The translations under genes were made by a program, and so were the position numbers. DNA of 20,870 nt from an uncultured Bacilli bacterium (GTDB lineage Bacteria > Bacillota_I > Bacilli_A > RF39 > UBA660), in assembly GCA_944351345.1 (NCBI GenBank), contig CALVPO010000008.1:1-20870 (forward strand). Direction: 5' to 3'. How positions within the stretch are numbered: the first letter of the stretch is position 1; the number at the start of each line of letters is the position of its first letter. This document shows, one piece after another, positions 15,190 to 20,870 of the stretch. Below the pieces are notes generated by a model. It searched no databases, was not told the origin of the DNA, and was given only the letters and a program-made list of their open reading frames with translations.

Positions 15190-17196
15190 ATGATAAATAA
15201 GAAGATTAATAAAGTAATAATGATAAGTATTATATTAATCTTAGTTTTTCTATGTTTAACAGTTTTTATATTTAATTATACTAAAGATGATAGTAGTTTT
15301 AGTATAGTTGAGAAAAAGTGGATAACTGATAATGTTAATAATATAATAGATGTTAGTATTTATAATGATATTCCAATTTATGGTTATAATGGTAGGGGTA
15401 TTAGTTTTAGCTTTTTGGATTCTTTTACTGAGGATAATAATATAAAGTTTAATAAGATTTCTTATTATTCTAGTGATGATGTTAAATATAGGGATATTGC
15501 TTTTAGAGTTCTTGATTCAGAAACAAATCTTAGTAGTAATGATATATTGTTTTATGCTGATAATTATGTTGTTATTAGTAATGAAGATAACTTGGTTAAC
15601 TCTCTTGATAGTATTAATAATATTGGTGTACTAGATGAAGATTTCGAAGTGATTTCAAATTATTTAGATAAAAAAGATTGTAAAATTTATGATAATATTG
15701 ATGAACTAGTAAAAGGGTTAGAAACCAAAGAGATTAGCTACTTTATAGTACCTAATGTTATGTATTCAAGGCAGATACTTGCAGATGATTTAAATATAGT
15801 TTATCACATTAGTGATCTTAATAAGAAATATGTACTTAGAGTTAAAGATGATACTATGTTTAATATTTTTAAAAAATATTATTATAAATATATTAATGAT
15901 AATTATATAGATGATTATAGTTATGAATATTTAGATATATATTTTTCTAGCACAAATACAAGTGACTTATTAAGAAAAAGTTATAATTCTAAGATATATA
16001 AGTATGGTTATGTTGTTAATATGCCTTATGAGGATTATTCTGATGATAATTTTGTTGGAACTATTTCAAATTATTTAAGTGATTTTAGCAATACTGTTAA
16101 TGTTGATATTGAAGTAGTTAGATATAATACAATAGATGATCTTAAGAATGCTTTAGTTAATGGTTATGTTGATTTTGCTCTTACTAATTTTGATTATGAG
16201 AATATTAATATGGATAATTATACAACTTTAGCCTTTAATGATGAAGATTATGTTGTTTTAAGTAAGGAAAATATGGCTCTTGCTACTTTAAAGGGACTTC
16301 GTGGAAAAAAAGTTTCTGTTGTAGGTAGTAGTAATTTACATTATTTATGTCTTTCTAATGAAATTGATACAGTAGTGTTTGATGATACTAATGATTTAAT
16401 TAGAAATATTAATAATGATAGTATTATTGTTGTTGATAAAGCTACTTATATATATTATCAGAATACTAAATTTTCTTCTTATAAAGTGATTTATGAGGAT
16501 ACAATAGATGATGCTTTTAAATTTATTGTAAATAGTGATAATGATACTTTTTATAATTTAATTAATTATTATATTAGTAGTAGAGATTATAGAAATATAA
16601 GATATGATTATAATACTGATGTTATAATAGAAAATAGTAATGATAGTTTAATGGGGGCTATTGTTATAATAATTGGTATTATTAGTGTTATAGTAGTTGC
16701 TTTAATTATACATAATAGAAAAGTTAAAAGTATGGGATTAAGTAAAGAAGAGAGAATTAAATATATTGATCTTATGACTTCTTTAAAGAATAGGAATTAT
16801 TTGAATCAAAATATATATAAATGGGATGATAATGTTATATTCCCTCAATCGGTTATAGTGTTTGATGTAAATGGGTTAAAAGATGTAAATGATAAATTTG
16901 GTAGAGAAGTTGGAGATGAAATAATTAAAAAAATTGCTAGTATTCTTATTAATAATCAACTTGAGAATACTGAAATAATTAGAAGTGGTGGAGATGAATT
17001 TTTAATATATATGATTGGTTATGATAAGGATAGTGTAGATGAATATTCTAAAAAATTATTTAGAGAAATGAAGAAAATTCCTAATTCTAATGGTGCAGCA
17101 GTTGGATATAGTATGATTTTAGATAGTGTTAAGAGTGTTGATGATGCTATAAACGAGGCTATAATAATGATGGATAAGAGTAAGAATAAAAAATAG
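15190..17196 (+). CDS. Membrane sensor diguanylate cyclase (SBP-like outer domains, GGDEF)
   Basis: A 668-residue protein. TM1 is at about residues 8-29. A long outer region, about 40-485, looks like two solute-binding-protein (SBP_bac_3) folds in tandem: the first has IPIYGYNGRGISFSFLDSF, the second KYGYVVNMPYEDYSDDNF and LKGLRGKKVSVVGSSN. TM2 is at about 489-512 (LMGAIVIIIGIISVIVVAL). A C-terminal GGDEF domain spans about 530-668, with DLMTSLKNRNYL, VFDVNGLKDVNDKFG and an intact GGDEF at 600-604, so cyclic-di-GMP synthesis is likely. I see no RxxD inhibitory site in front of GGDEF. By analogy a small molecule bound outside would control activity; the ligand is unknown. The start ATG 15190 is spaced like its neighbours after AGGTGAT; ATG 15184/15187 are possible. 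Confidence 0.85.
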   Translation: MINKKINKVIMISIILILVFLCLTVFIFNYTKDDSSFSIVEKKWITDNVNNIIDVSIYNDIPIYGYNGRGISFSFLDSFTEDNNIKFNKISYYSSDDVKYRDIAFRVLDSETNLSSNDILFYADNYVVISNEDNLVNSLDSINNIGVLDEDFEVISNYLDKKDCKIYDNIDELVKGLETKEISYFIVPNVMYSRQILADDLNIVYHISDLNKKYVLRVKDDTMFNIFKKYYYKYINDNYIDDYSYEYLDIYFSSTNTSDLLRKSYNSKIYKYGYVVNMPYEDYSDDNFVGTISNYLSDFSNTVNVDIEVVRYNTIDDLKNALVNGYVDFALTNFDYENINMDNYTTLAFNDEDYVVLSKENMALATLKGLRGKKVSVVGSSNLHYLCLSNEIDTVVFDDTNDLIRNINNDSIIVVDKATYIYYQNTKFSSYKVIYEDTIDDAFKFIVNSDNDTFYNLINYYISSRDYRNIRYDYNTDVIIENSNDSLMGAIVIIIGIISVIVVALIIHNRKVKSMGLSKEERIKYIDLMTSLKNRNYLNQNIYKWDDNVIFPQSVIVFDVNGLKDVNDKFGREVGDEIIKKIASILINNQLENTEIIRSGGDEFLIYMIGYDKDSVDEYSKKLFREMKKIPNSNGAAVGYSMILDSVKSVDDAINEAIIMMDKSKNKK

Positions 17197-17205
17197 GTGA
17201 TAATA

Positions 17206-18018
17206 ATGGAAAAAATTGAGAAAAAATTTAAAAGTTATATTAAGAAGGTTTGGAAGGCGTTTAATAAGATGGAGATGAGAGTTTTACCTGGTAATGTTGC
17301 CTTCTTTTTTGTACTTGCTTTAATTCCTATTTTGACACTTACAATATTTATTGCAACGCGTTTTTCTATTTCAATGAATACTATTGTTGAATTTATTAGT
17401 GAGATATTTCCTGATGAAGCTAGTTTAGTTATTATGGATTTTATATCTGGAAATGGAGTAGATGGTAGTATTGGAACTTTTAATATTATAGCATTTATAG
17501 TTGCATCTAATGGTACTTATGCTGTTATTAATGCTGCTAATACTTTATATAAATTTAATGATGATGATAAATTAAAAGATAGAGTTAAATCTATTATTTT
17601 GTTAATAATTTTACTTATGTTAATTGTATTTTTGTTGCTTGTTCCTATCTTAGGTGGATGGTTCTTATCACTTTTTGATGGGAGTAATGTAGTAAATAAT
17701 ATTACAATTATATATAAGATAGTTAAATGGCCTTTTACATTTTTTATGATTTTTATGACTTTAAAATTAATATATACTATAGCACCAGGTAAGAGGATTC
17801 CAAGTAGTTCTACTACGTATGGGGCTTTATTTACTACATTTTTTTGGACTTTAGCTACAGCAGTATTTAGTTATTATTTAAGATATTTTGCTAATTATAA
17901 TATAATTTATGGCAATTTATCTTCAATAATAATACTTATGATTTGGGTATATATAATTAGTTATGTTTTTGTTATGGGTATTGCTATAAATAGTGTTAGT
18001 TTAACTGATAAGAGTTAA
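17206..18018 (+). CDS. YihY/BrkB-family membrane protein
   Basis: A 270-residue polytopic membrane protein of the YihY/BrkB (UPF0761) family, once misnamed ribonuclease BN; function not settled. About six transmembrane segments. Family features: LPGNVAFFFVLALIPILTL near the start, ASNGTYAVINAANTLYKF in the middle, and YGNLSSIIILMIWVYI near the end. The start ATG 17206 lies 4 bases after TAGGTGAT, which includes the stop of the GGDEF gene, so it is the third gene of that operon. I see no clear terminator after it. Confidence 0.88.
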   Translation: MEKIEKKFKSYIKKVWKAFNKMEMRVLPGNVAFFFVLALIPILTLTIFIATRFSISMNTIVEFISEIFPDEASLVIMDFISGNGVDGSIGTFNIIAFIVASNGTYAVINAANTLYKFNDDDKLKDRVKSIILLIILLMLIVFLLLVPILGGWFLSLFDGSNVVNNITIIYKIVKWPFTFFMIFMTLKLIYTIAPGKRIPSSSTTYGALFTTFFWTLATAVFSYYLRYFANYNIIYGNLSSIIILMIWVYIISYVFVMGIAINSVSLTDKS

Positions 18019-18067
18019 TAGTTTTTATATAATGAAATTTACTATAGGGGATTTTTTATTTAAAATA

Positions 18068-18096
18068 TTTACAAATATTTCTTTTTTTTATATAAT
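18068..18096 (+). promoter_or_regulatory. Sigma-A promoter of the thioredoxin-like gene
   Basis: TTTACA (18068-18073), 17 bp, TATAAT (18091-18096). GGAGG at 18104-18108 lies almost at the predicted RNA start. Confidence 0.75.
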
Positions 18097-18118
18097 AAGT
18101 CATGGAGGCGTGTTTGAT

Positions 18119-18664
18119 ATGGGAAGAGAACAGAGAAGAAAAGAAGCAAAAAAAGTTAAAAATAATAATATTGCTAGGGATATTAATAATAATGATATGT
18201 TTAAAGTTAGTACTATACTTAAGGTAGTTTTTGCCGTTATTATAATTTTATTAGTACTTTATTATATATTAGCAGTATTTGTTACTAAGGAGATAGATGT
18301 TTCTGGTAATAAGGATAGTAGCAGTAATGAGATGGATAGTAGTTATAGTGTTAGTAATAAGATACTTGCTACTAATACTTTTAGACAAGTTGAGCAAATT
18401 TATTATGTATATTATTATGATTTTGATGATGAGAATGAAGATATTGCCAGTTTAGTTAGTAATTTAGATGATTATAAGGTTTATCGTGTTGATACAGGAA
18501 GTAGTTTAAATAGTAATTATGTTACTGATAGTGATTCTAATAAGGAAGTTAGTGATATTAGTAATCTTAAAGTTATTAATCCTACTATTATTAAAATAGA
18601 TAATGATAGAGTTGTAGAATATCATGAAGGTGTTGATGATATAACTTCATTTTTAAACAAATAG
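18119..18664 (+). CDS. Membrane-anchored thioredoxin-fold-like protein lacking CXXC
   Basis: A 181-residue protein. The N-terminus is very basic and Asn-rich (GREQRRKEAKKVKNNN); a transmembrane segment lies at about residues 32-54 (VSTILKVVFAVIIILLVLYY), followed by an outer domain. The outer part has a thioredoxin-like outline: a strand IYYVYYYDFDDENED where a WCxxC site would normally sit, then DYKVYRVDTGSS, and NPTIIKIDNDRVVEYHEG, like the cis-Pro strand of thioredoxins. There is no cysteine in the protein, so it cannot be a disulfide oxidoreductase if this reading is right. The start ATG 18119 has GGAGG upstream; the longer frame from 18032 begins before the promoter. It is followed by the HAD gene with a coupled TAGGTGAT junction. 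Confidence 0.65.
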   Translation: MGREQRRKEAKKVKNNNIARDINNNDMFKVSTILKVVFAVIIILLVLYYILAVFVTKEIDVSGNKDSSSNEMDSSYSVSNKILATNTFRQVEQIYYVYYYDFDDENEDIASLVSNLDDYKVYRVDTGSSLNSNYVTDSDSNKEVSDISNLKVINPTIIKIDNDRVVEYHEGVDDITSFLNK

Positions 18665-18671
18665 GTGATTT

Positions 18672-19190
18672 ATGAAAATTAATTTATATATAGATTTTGA
18701 TGGTGTTATATTAGATACTATGACAGATACTTATAAGGAATATGAGAAATATAAGAGGTCTGATGATGTTAGTTCTAGAGAGTATTTTGAAAAATTAGAT
18801 TGGAATACTTTATTAGAAGAAAGTAATCAAATTAATGATAGTATTGTTAATATAAAAAAGCTTATTAGTAGTGGATTATATAATGTTTCTGTATTAACTC
18901 ATGTTGTGTGTGAAGTTGAGATTATTGCTAAAGTTAAGTTTTTAGGAAAAAGGATACCTGAACTTAATGTTATAACAGTTGATAAGAGAAATAATAAATG
19001 TGATGTTGTTGATTGTGTTAATGCTGTATTAGTAGATGATTATATGGGAAATTTAGAATTATGGGCAGCTAAAGGTGGTATAGCAATTAAATTTTCTGAT
19101 AAAAATAAAAAAAGAGAGTTTATGACTATAGATAGTTTAGACGATTTAATTGATAAATATGATGATATAGTTAAATTAATAAAGATATAA
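18672..19190 (+). CDS. HAD-superfamily phosphatase, NT5C/5'-nucleotidase-like
   Basis: A 172-residue HAD hydrolase. Motif I NLYIDFDGVILDT has the nucleophile and acid Asp (about 8 and 10). Motif II is VSVLTHV (Thr). A Lys follows in VDKRNNKCDV. Motif IV is AVLVDDYMGN. The small helical cap and overall size resemble the 5'(3')-deoxyribonucleotidase-like (NT5C) branch, but the substrate is not certain. The start ATG 18672 follows AGGTGATTT, where the stop of the preceding gene forms part of the ribosome site. Confidence 0.8.
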   Translation: MKINLYIDFDGVILDTMTDTYKEYEKYKRSDDVSSREYFEKLDWNTLLEESNQINDSIVNIKKLISSGLYNVSVLTHVVCEVEIIAKVKFLGKRIPELNVITVDKRNNKCDVVDCVNAVLVDDYMGNLELWAAKGGIAIKFSDKNKKREFMTIDSLDDLIDKYDDIVKLIKI

Positions 19191-19224
19191 GTTTAATAAA
19201 TGTATGTTCTCATATGATAAAAAC

Positions 19225-19253
19225 TTGTTTAATAAGAAAAATAGTGCTATAAT
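19225..19253 (+). promoter_or_regulatory. Sigma-A promoter of rpsU-yqeY
   Basis: TTGTTT (19225-19230), 17 bp, TATAAT (19248-19253), with an extended -10 (TGCTATAAT). Confidence 0.75.
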
Positions 19254-19282
19254 TAGTATGAGACATGGAAGGGAGGGATAAT

Positions 19283-19516
19283 ATGTCAGTAGATGTCAAA
19301 GTAAGGGATAATAATATAGATAGTGCCCTTAAAGTTCTTAAGAATAAAGTTGGTCCTACCCTTTCTGCTGTTAAAGATAGAAAAGAATATAAAAAACCTG
19401 GAGTTAGAAGAAGAGAAGAACAAAAGAGAAATACTATTAATTCTATAAGAAATAATAAAAAAAATAATTCGAGAAGAAGTTATAGTAAAATGAGTAAGAA
19501 AAAATATGCTGCTTAG
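19283..19516 (+). CDS. rpsU: 30S ribosomal protein S21
   Basis: A 77-residue bS21. SVDVKVRDNNIDSALKVLKN and DRKEYKKPGVRRREEQKRN fit the family; the Ser/Lys/Asn-rich tail makes it slightly longer than most. The start is ATG 19283, with GGGAGGG 6 bases upstream; ATG 19265 lies before that site. It is followed by yqeY after 14 bases, the same order as in Bacillus (rpsU-yqeY). Confidence 0.93.
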   Translation: MSVDVKVRDNNIDSALKVLKNKVGPTLSAVKDRKEYKKPGVRRREEQKRNTINSIRNNKKNNSRRSYSKMSKKKYAA

Positions 19517-19530
19517 TTTGGAGGAATATA

Positions 19531-19980
19531 ATGGGTTTAGTTTTGAAAATTAATGAAGATTTAAAAAGTGCTATGAAAAACAAGGATAAAGATAGGCTTA
19601 GTGTTATTAGAATGCTTAAGAGTGCTATACAGCTTGCTAAGATAGATTTAGGGCATGAACTTAATGATGATGAGGTTGTTTCTGTTATTTCTAAGCAAAT
19701 AAAAATGCGTAAAGATTCAATAACTGAATTTTCTAAAGCTGGTAGAGACGATTTAGTTTCTCAATATCAAAATGAGGTAGAGATATTAAATACATATATG
19801 CCCGAGGCATTGTCTTTAGAGGAGGTTAATAATATAATTGATTCTGTTTTTAATGAAGTTAGGCCTGAAGGAATGAGACAGATGGGAATTATAATGAAAG
19901 AAGTTTCTTCTAAAGTAAAGGGAAGATATGATATGAGTGAAATTAGTAAGATGATAAAAGATAGATTAAATAATTTGTAA
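19531..19980 (+). CDS. yqeY: GatB/YqeY-domain protein
   Basis: A 149-residue YqeY-family protein, related to the C-terminal tRNA-binding region of the amidotransferase subunit GatB; its own role is not well established. Family segments: LKSAMKNKDKDRLSVIRML, IKMRKDSITEFSKAGRDDL, EVEILNTYMPEALS and the GxVMKEV-like MGIIMKEVSSKVKGRYD. Full length. The start ATG 19531 follows TTTGGAGG. Second gene of the rpsU operon, ended by a long hairpin. Confidence 0.93.
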   Translation: MGLVLKINEDLKSAMKNKDKDRLSVIRMLKSAIQLAKIDLGHELNDDEVVSVISKQIKMRKDSITEFSKAGRDDLVSQYQNEVEILNTYMPEALSLEEVNNIIDSVFNEVRPEGMRQMGIIMKEVSSKVKGRYDMSEISKMIKDRLNNL

Positions 19981-19987
19981 TTGAAAT

Positions 19988-20043
19988 AATACAAGAAATA
20001 GAGTTAATCTTTCATAGATTTTTCTATTTCTTGTATTTTTTTT
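19988..20043 (+). terminator. rpsU-yqeY terminator
   Basis: A perfect 15-bp stem (19988-20002 with 20023-20037), with a smaller inner stem AATCT/AGATT (20006-20010 with 20016-20020), followed by a T run to 20043. It also overlaps the end of a decayed minus-strand gene. Confidence 0.9.
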
Positions 20044-20198
20044 ATAGATTTACTTGTTAAATAAGATATTTCTTTTATGTCATAATTTTTACTTTTTCTG
20101 ATTTTTTATTGTGTTATAGTATTTTGAACAATACATTTGAATAATTTCTTTGTCTAAAGTTTCTTTTTGGCTAATTCAAACCTATATTTAATATTCTT
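20004..20198 (-). pseudogene. Decayed minus-strand gene fragment, frameshifted twice
   Basis: Minus-strand pieces in three frames join into one plausible C-terminal region: KNIKYRFELAKK (20198 to about 20163), ETLDKEIIQMYCSKYYNTIK (to about 20089), and SKNYDIKEISYLTSKSIKK, ending at a stop at 20004-20006. No intact start is visible. Family not recognised. The yqeY terminator lies over its last codons. Confidence 0.4.
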
Positions 20199-20223
20199 CT
20201 AACTTAATGCTTTTTAGTTATTT

Positions 20224-20412
20224 TTATTTTGACTTATAGTTAATAAATTTTTCTTTTTCCATATTATCTAATATAACACTTTCTAAGATAGAAGAAATAT
20301 CTTCTAGATAATCATAATACAAGATAGCAGCTAATTTTTCTAATTCAGATATTTCTTCTTTACATGTATTATTATAAACTAAATTATAATATTTTGGGTA
20401 TCTATATTTATA
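20224..20412 (-). pseudogene. Open minus-strand fragment without a start
   Basis: A frame open from 20412 to a stop at 20224-20226 encodes YPKYYNLVYNNTCKEEISEL, then EKLAAILYYDYLEDISSIL and a Lys-rich end. It has no start codon or ribosome site at its upstream end, where a TAG closes the frame. It is probably a remnant, perhaps of the same gene as the neighbouring fragment at 20004-20198. Function unknown. Confidence 0.35.
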
Positions 20413-20478
20413 CTATGACATTATTATAAATTAATTATATTCAATATTTTTTTACTTTCTTTTTTAGGACAATTGCTG

Positions 20479-20484
20479 TATAAT
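20479..20484 (+). promoter_or_regulatory. Possible -10 of the G-tract gene
   Basis: TATAAT at 20479-20484, 39 bases before GTG 20523. The only upstream match is TTTCTT (20457-20462) at 16 bp, so the promoter is tentative. Confidence 0.4.
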
Positions 20485-20522
20485 TAATTTAAGAATAGAT
20501 AAGAGAAAGTAGGAGATAGTTA

Positions 20523-20870
20523 GTGAAGAAAATGTTTGGTTACGCGAAAGTTAATTCGGGGGGGGGTCAAATACTATAAATATATAGTATTAGTTCTATT
20601 TATATATGCAATTGTTATTACTGGTGGTACTTATGCTTACTATTATAGTAGTTCAAATAATAGTAATGCTATTAATGGGGATTTAGCGTTAGCTAATGCT
20701 AACTTAACAGTAGAAAGAATAGTACCAGATAGTGGTAATGCTAGATTAGTACCTTTACTAGATAAAAACTTAGATATAGCCTTAAAAGGAACTGGTGGAG
20801 TAAGTAGTTGTATAGATGGTAATAGTAATTTATCTTGTGAGGTGTATAAAATTACTATTAATAATACAGG
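20523..20870 (+). CDS. Exported membrane-anchored surface protein, frame broken by G9, cut by window end
   Basis: The start GTG 20523 is well supported: AGGAG at 20511-20515 lies 7 bases upstream. As written, translation gives MKKMFGYAKVNSGGGQIL and stops at TAA 20577-20579. Shifting frame within the run of nine G (20558-20566) opens a frame free of stops to the window end. It holds a membrane segment KYIVLVLFIYAIVITGGTYA, then YYYSSSNNSNAINGDLAL, VERIVPDSGNARLVPLL, two cysteines (SSCIDGNSNLSCEVY) and KITINNT. This pattern resembles TasA/camelysin-like surface proteins of gut Bacilli, by inference. Eight G would join both parts. No alternative start downstream of the G run keeps the membrane segment. 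Either a phase-off allele, a pseudogene or a homopolymer error. Confidence 0.75.
20558..20566 (+). repeat. Homopolymer of nine G, candidate phase-variation tract
   Basis: A run of nine G in otherwise very AT-rich DNA, 12 codons after a start codon with a good ribosome site and directly before the membrane anchor of a surface protein. Eight or eleven G restores the reading frame. Confidence 0.85.

Noticed and set aside
20558..20566. G9 as a plain sequencing error
   Set aside because: It cannot be excluded, but a nine-G run would be an odd error in such AT-rich DNA; only its exact length is doubtful, and a long G tract in this position is itself the signal. The caveat is kept in the finding.
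1..20870. tRNA genes, insertion sequences, prophage or replication origin
   Set aside because: I saw no tRNA-like fold with TTCGA arm, no transposase or integrase motifs, no terminal inverted repeats and no DnaA-box cluster.

Overview
The window is strongly AT-rich chromosomal DNA from an endospore-forming low-GC Bacillota. Open reading frames dominated by Asn, Asp, Ile, Lys and Tyr, the A/T-ending codons, and the many single-pass membrane proteins with long Asn/Asp-rich outer domains resemble uncultured gut Bacilli of the RF39/Erysipelotrichia kind. That placement is an inference from style, not from a marker tree. UGA is used as a stop and UGG as Trp, so the Mycoplasma code does not apply. 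Spore formation is shown by an alpha/beta small acid-soluble spore protein (SASP), its germination protease Gpr, a SpoVID-like coat morphogenetic protein and its usual YsxE/CotS-like partner.

Layout. 1-1.8 kb: a membrane-anchored protein of unknown function, convergent with and overlapping a CmpB/DUF1113-type membrane protein. 2.0-3.5 kb (minus): SASP and the tRNA 4-thiouridylation enzyme ThiI. 3.5-3.8 kb: a decayed gene remnant. 3.8-4.9 kb (minus): an exported membrane-anchored protein, divergent from spoVID-ysxE (5.1-6.9 kb, plus), which has a sigma-E-like promoter. 6.9-8.3 kb (minus): an exported transglutaminase-like protein and ribosomal protein S20, separated by a 45-bp tandem duplication. 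8.4-9.7 kb (plus): gpr (rpsT/gpr divergent, as in Bacillus) and a 62-residue ORF. 9.7-10.2 kb: a frameshifted pseudogene. 10.3-11.2 kb: an exported L,D-transpeptidase. 11.3-12.3 kb: rplM-rpsI with a leader. 12.4-14.6 kb: an APH-type kinase and tgt. 14.7-18.0 kb: a three-gene membrane operon with a solute-binding/GGDEF sensor and a BrkB-family protein. 18.1-19.2 kb: a thioredoxin-like membrane protein lacking CXXC, and a HAD phosphatase. 19.3-20.0 kb: rpsU-yqeY. 20.0-20.4 kb: decayed minus-strand fragments. 20.5 kb to the end: an exported surface protein whose reading frame is broken by a run of nine G.

Two threads stand out. First, G9 in such AT-rich DNA, placed between the start codon and the membrane anchor of a surface protein, has the form of a phase-variation (contingency) switch: eight or eleven G restores the frame, nine switches it off. 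Second, promoters here are very compact. Many genes show a near-consensus -35/-10 pair with exactly 17 bp spacing and a start codon only about 22-30 bases after the -10. The rplM-rpsI leader of more than 90 bases is the clear exception and fits autoregulation. Several terminators are built into neighbouring promoters or gene ends, indicating a tightly packed genome, yet three stretches still hold decaying genes.
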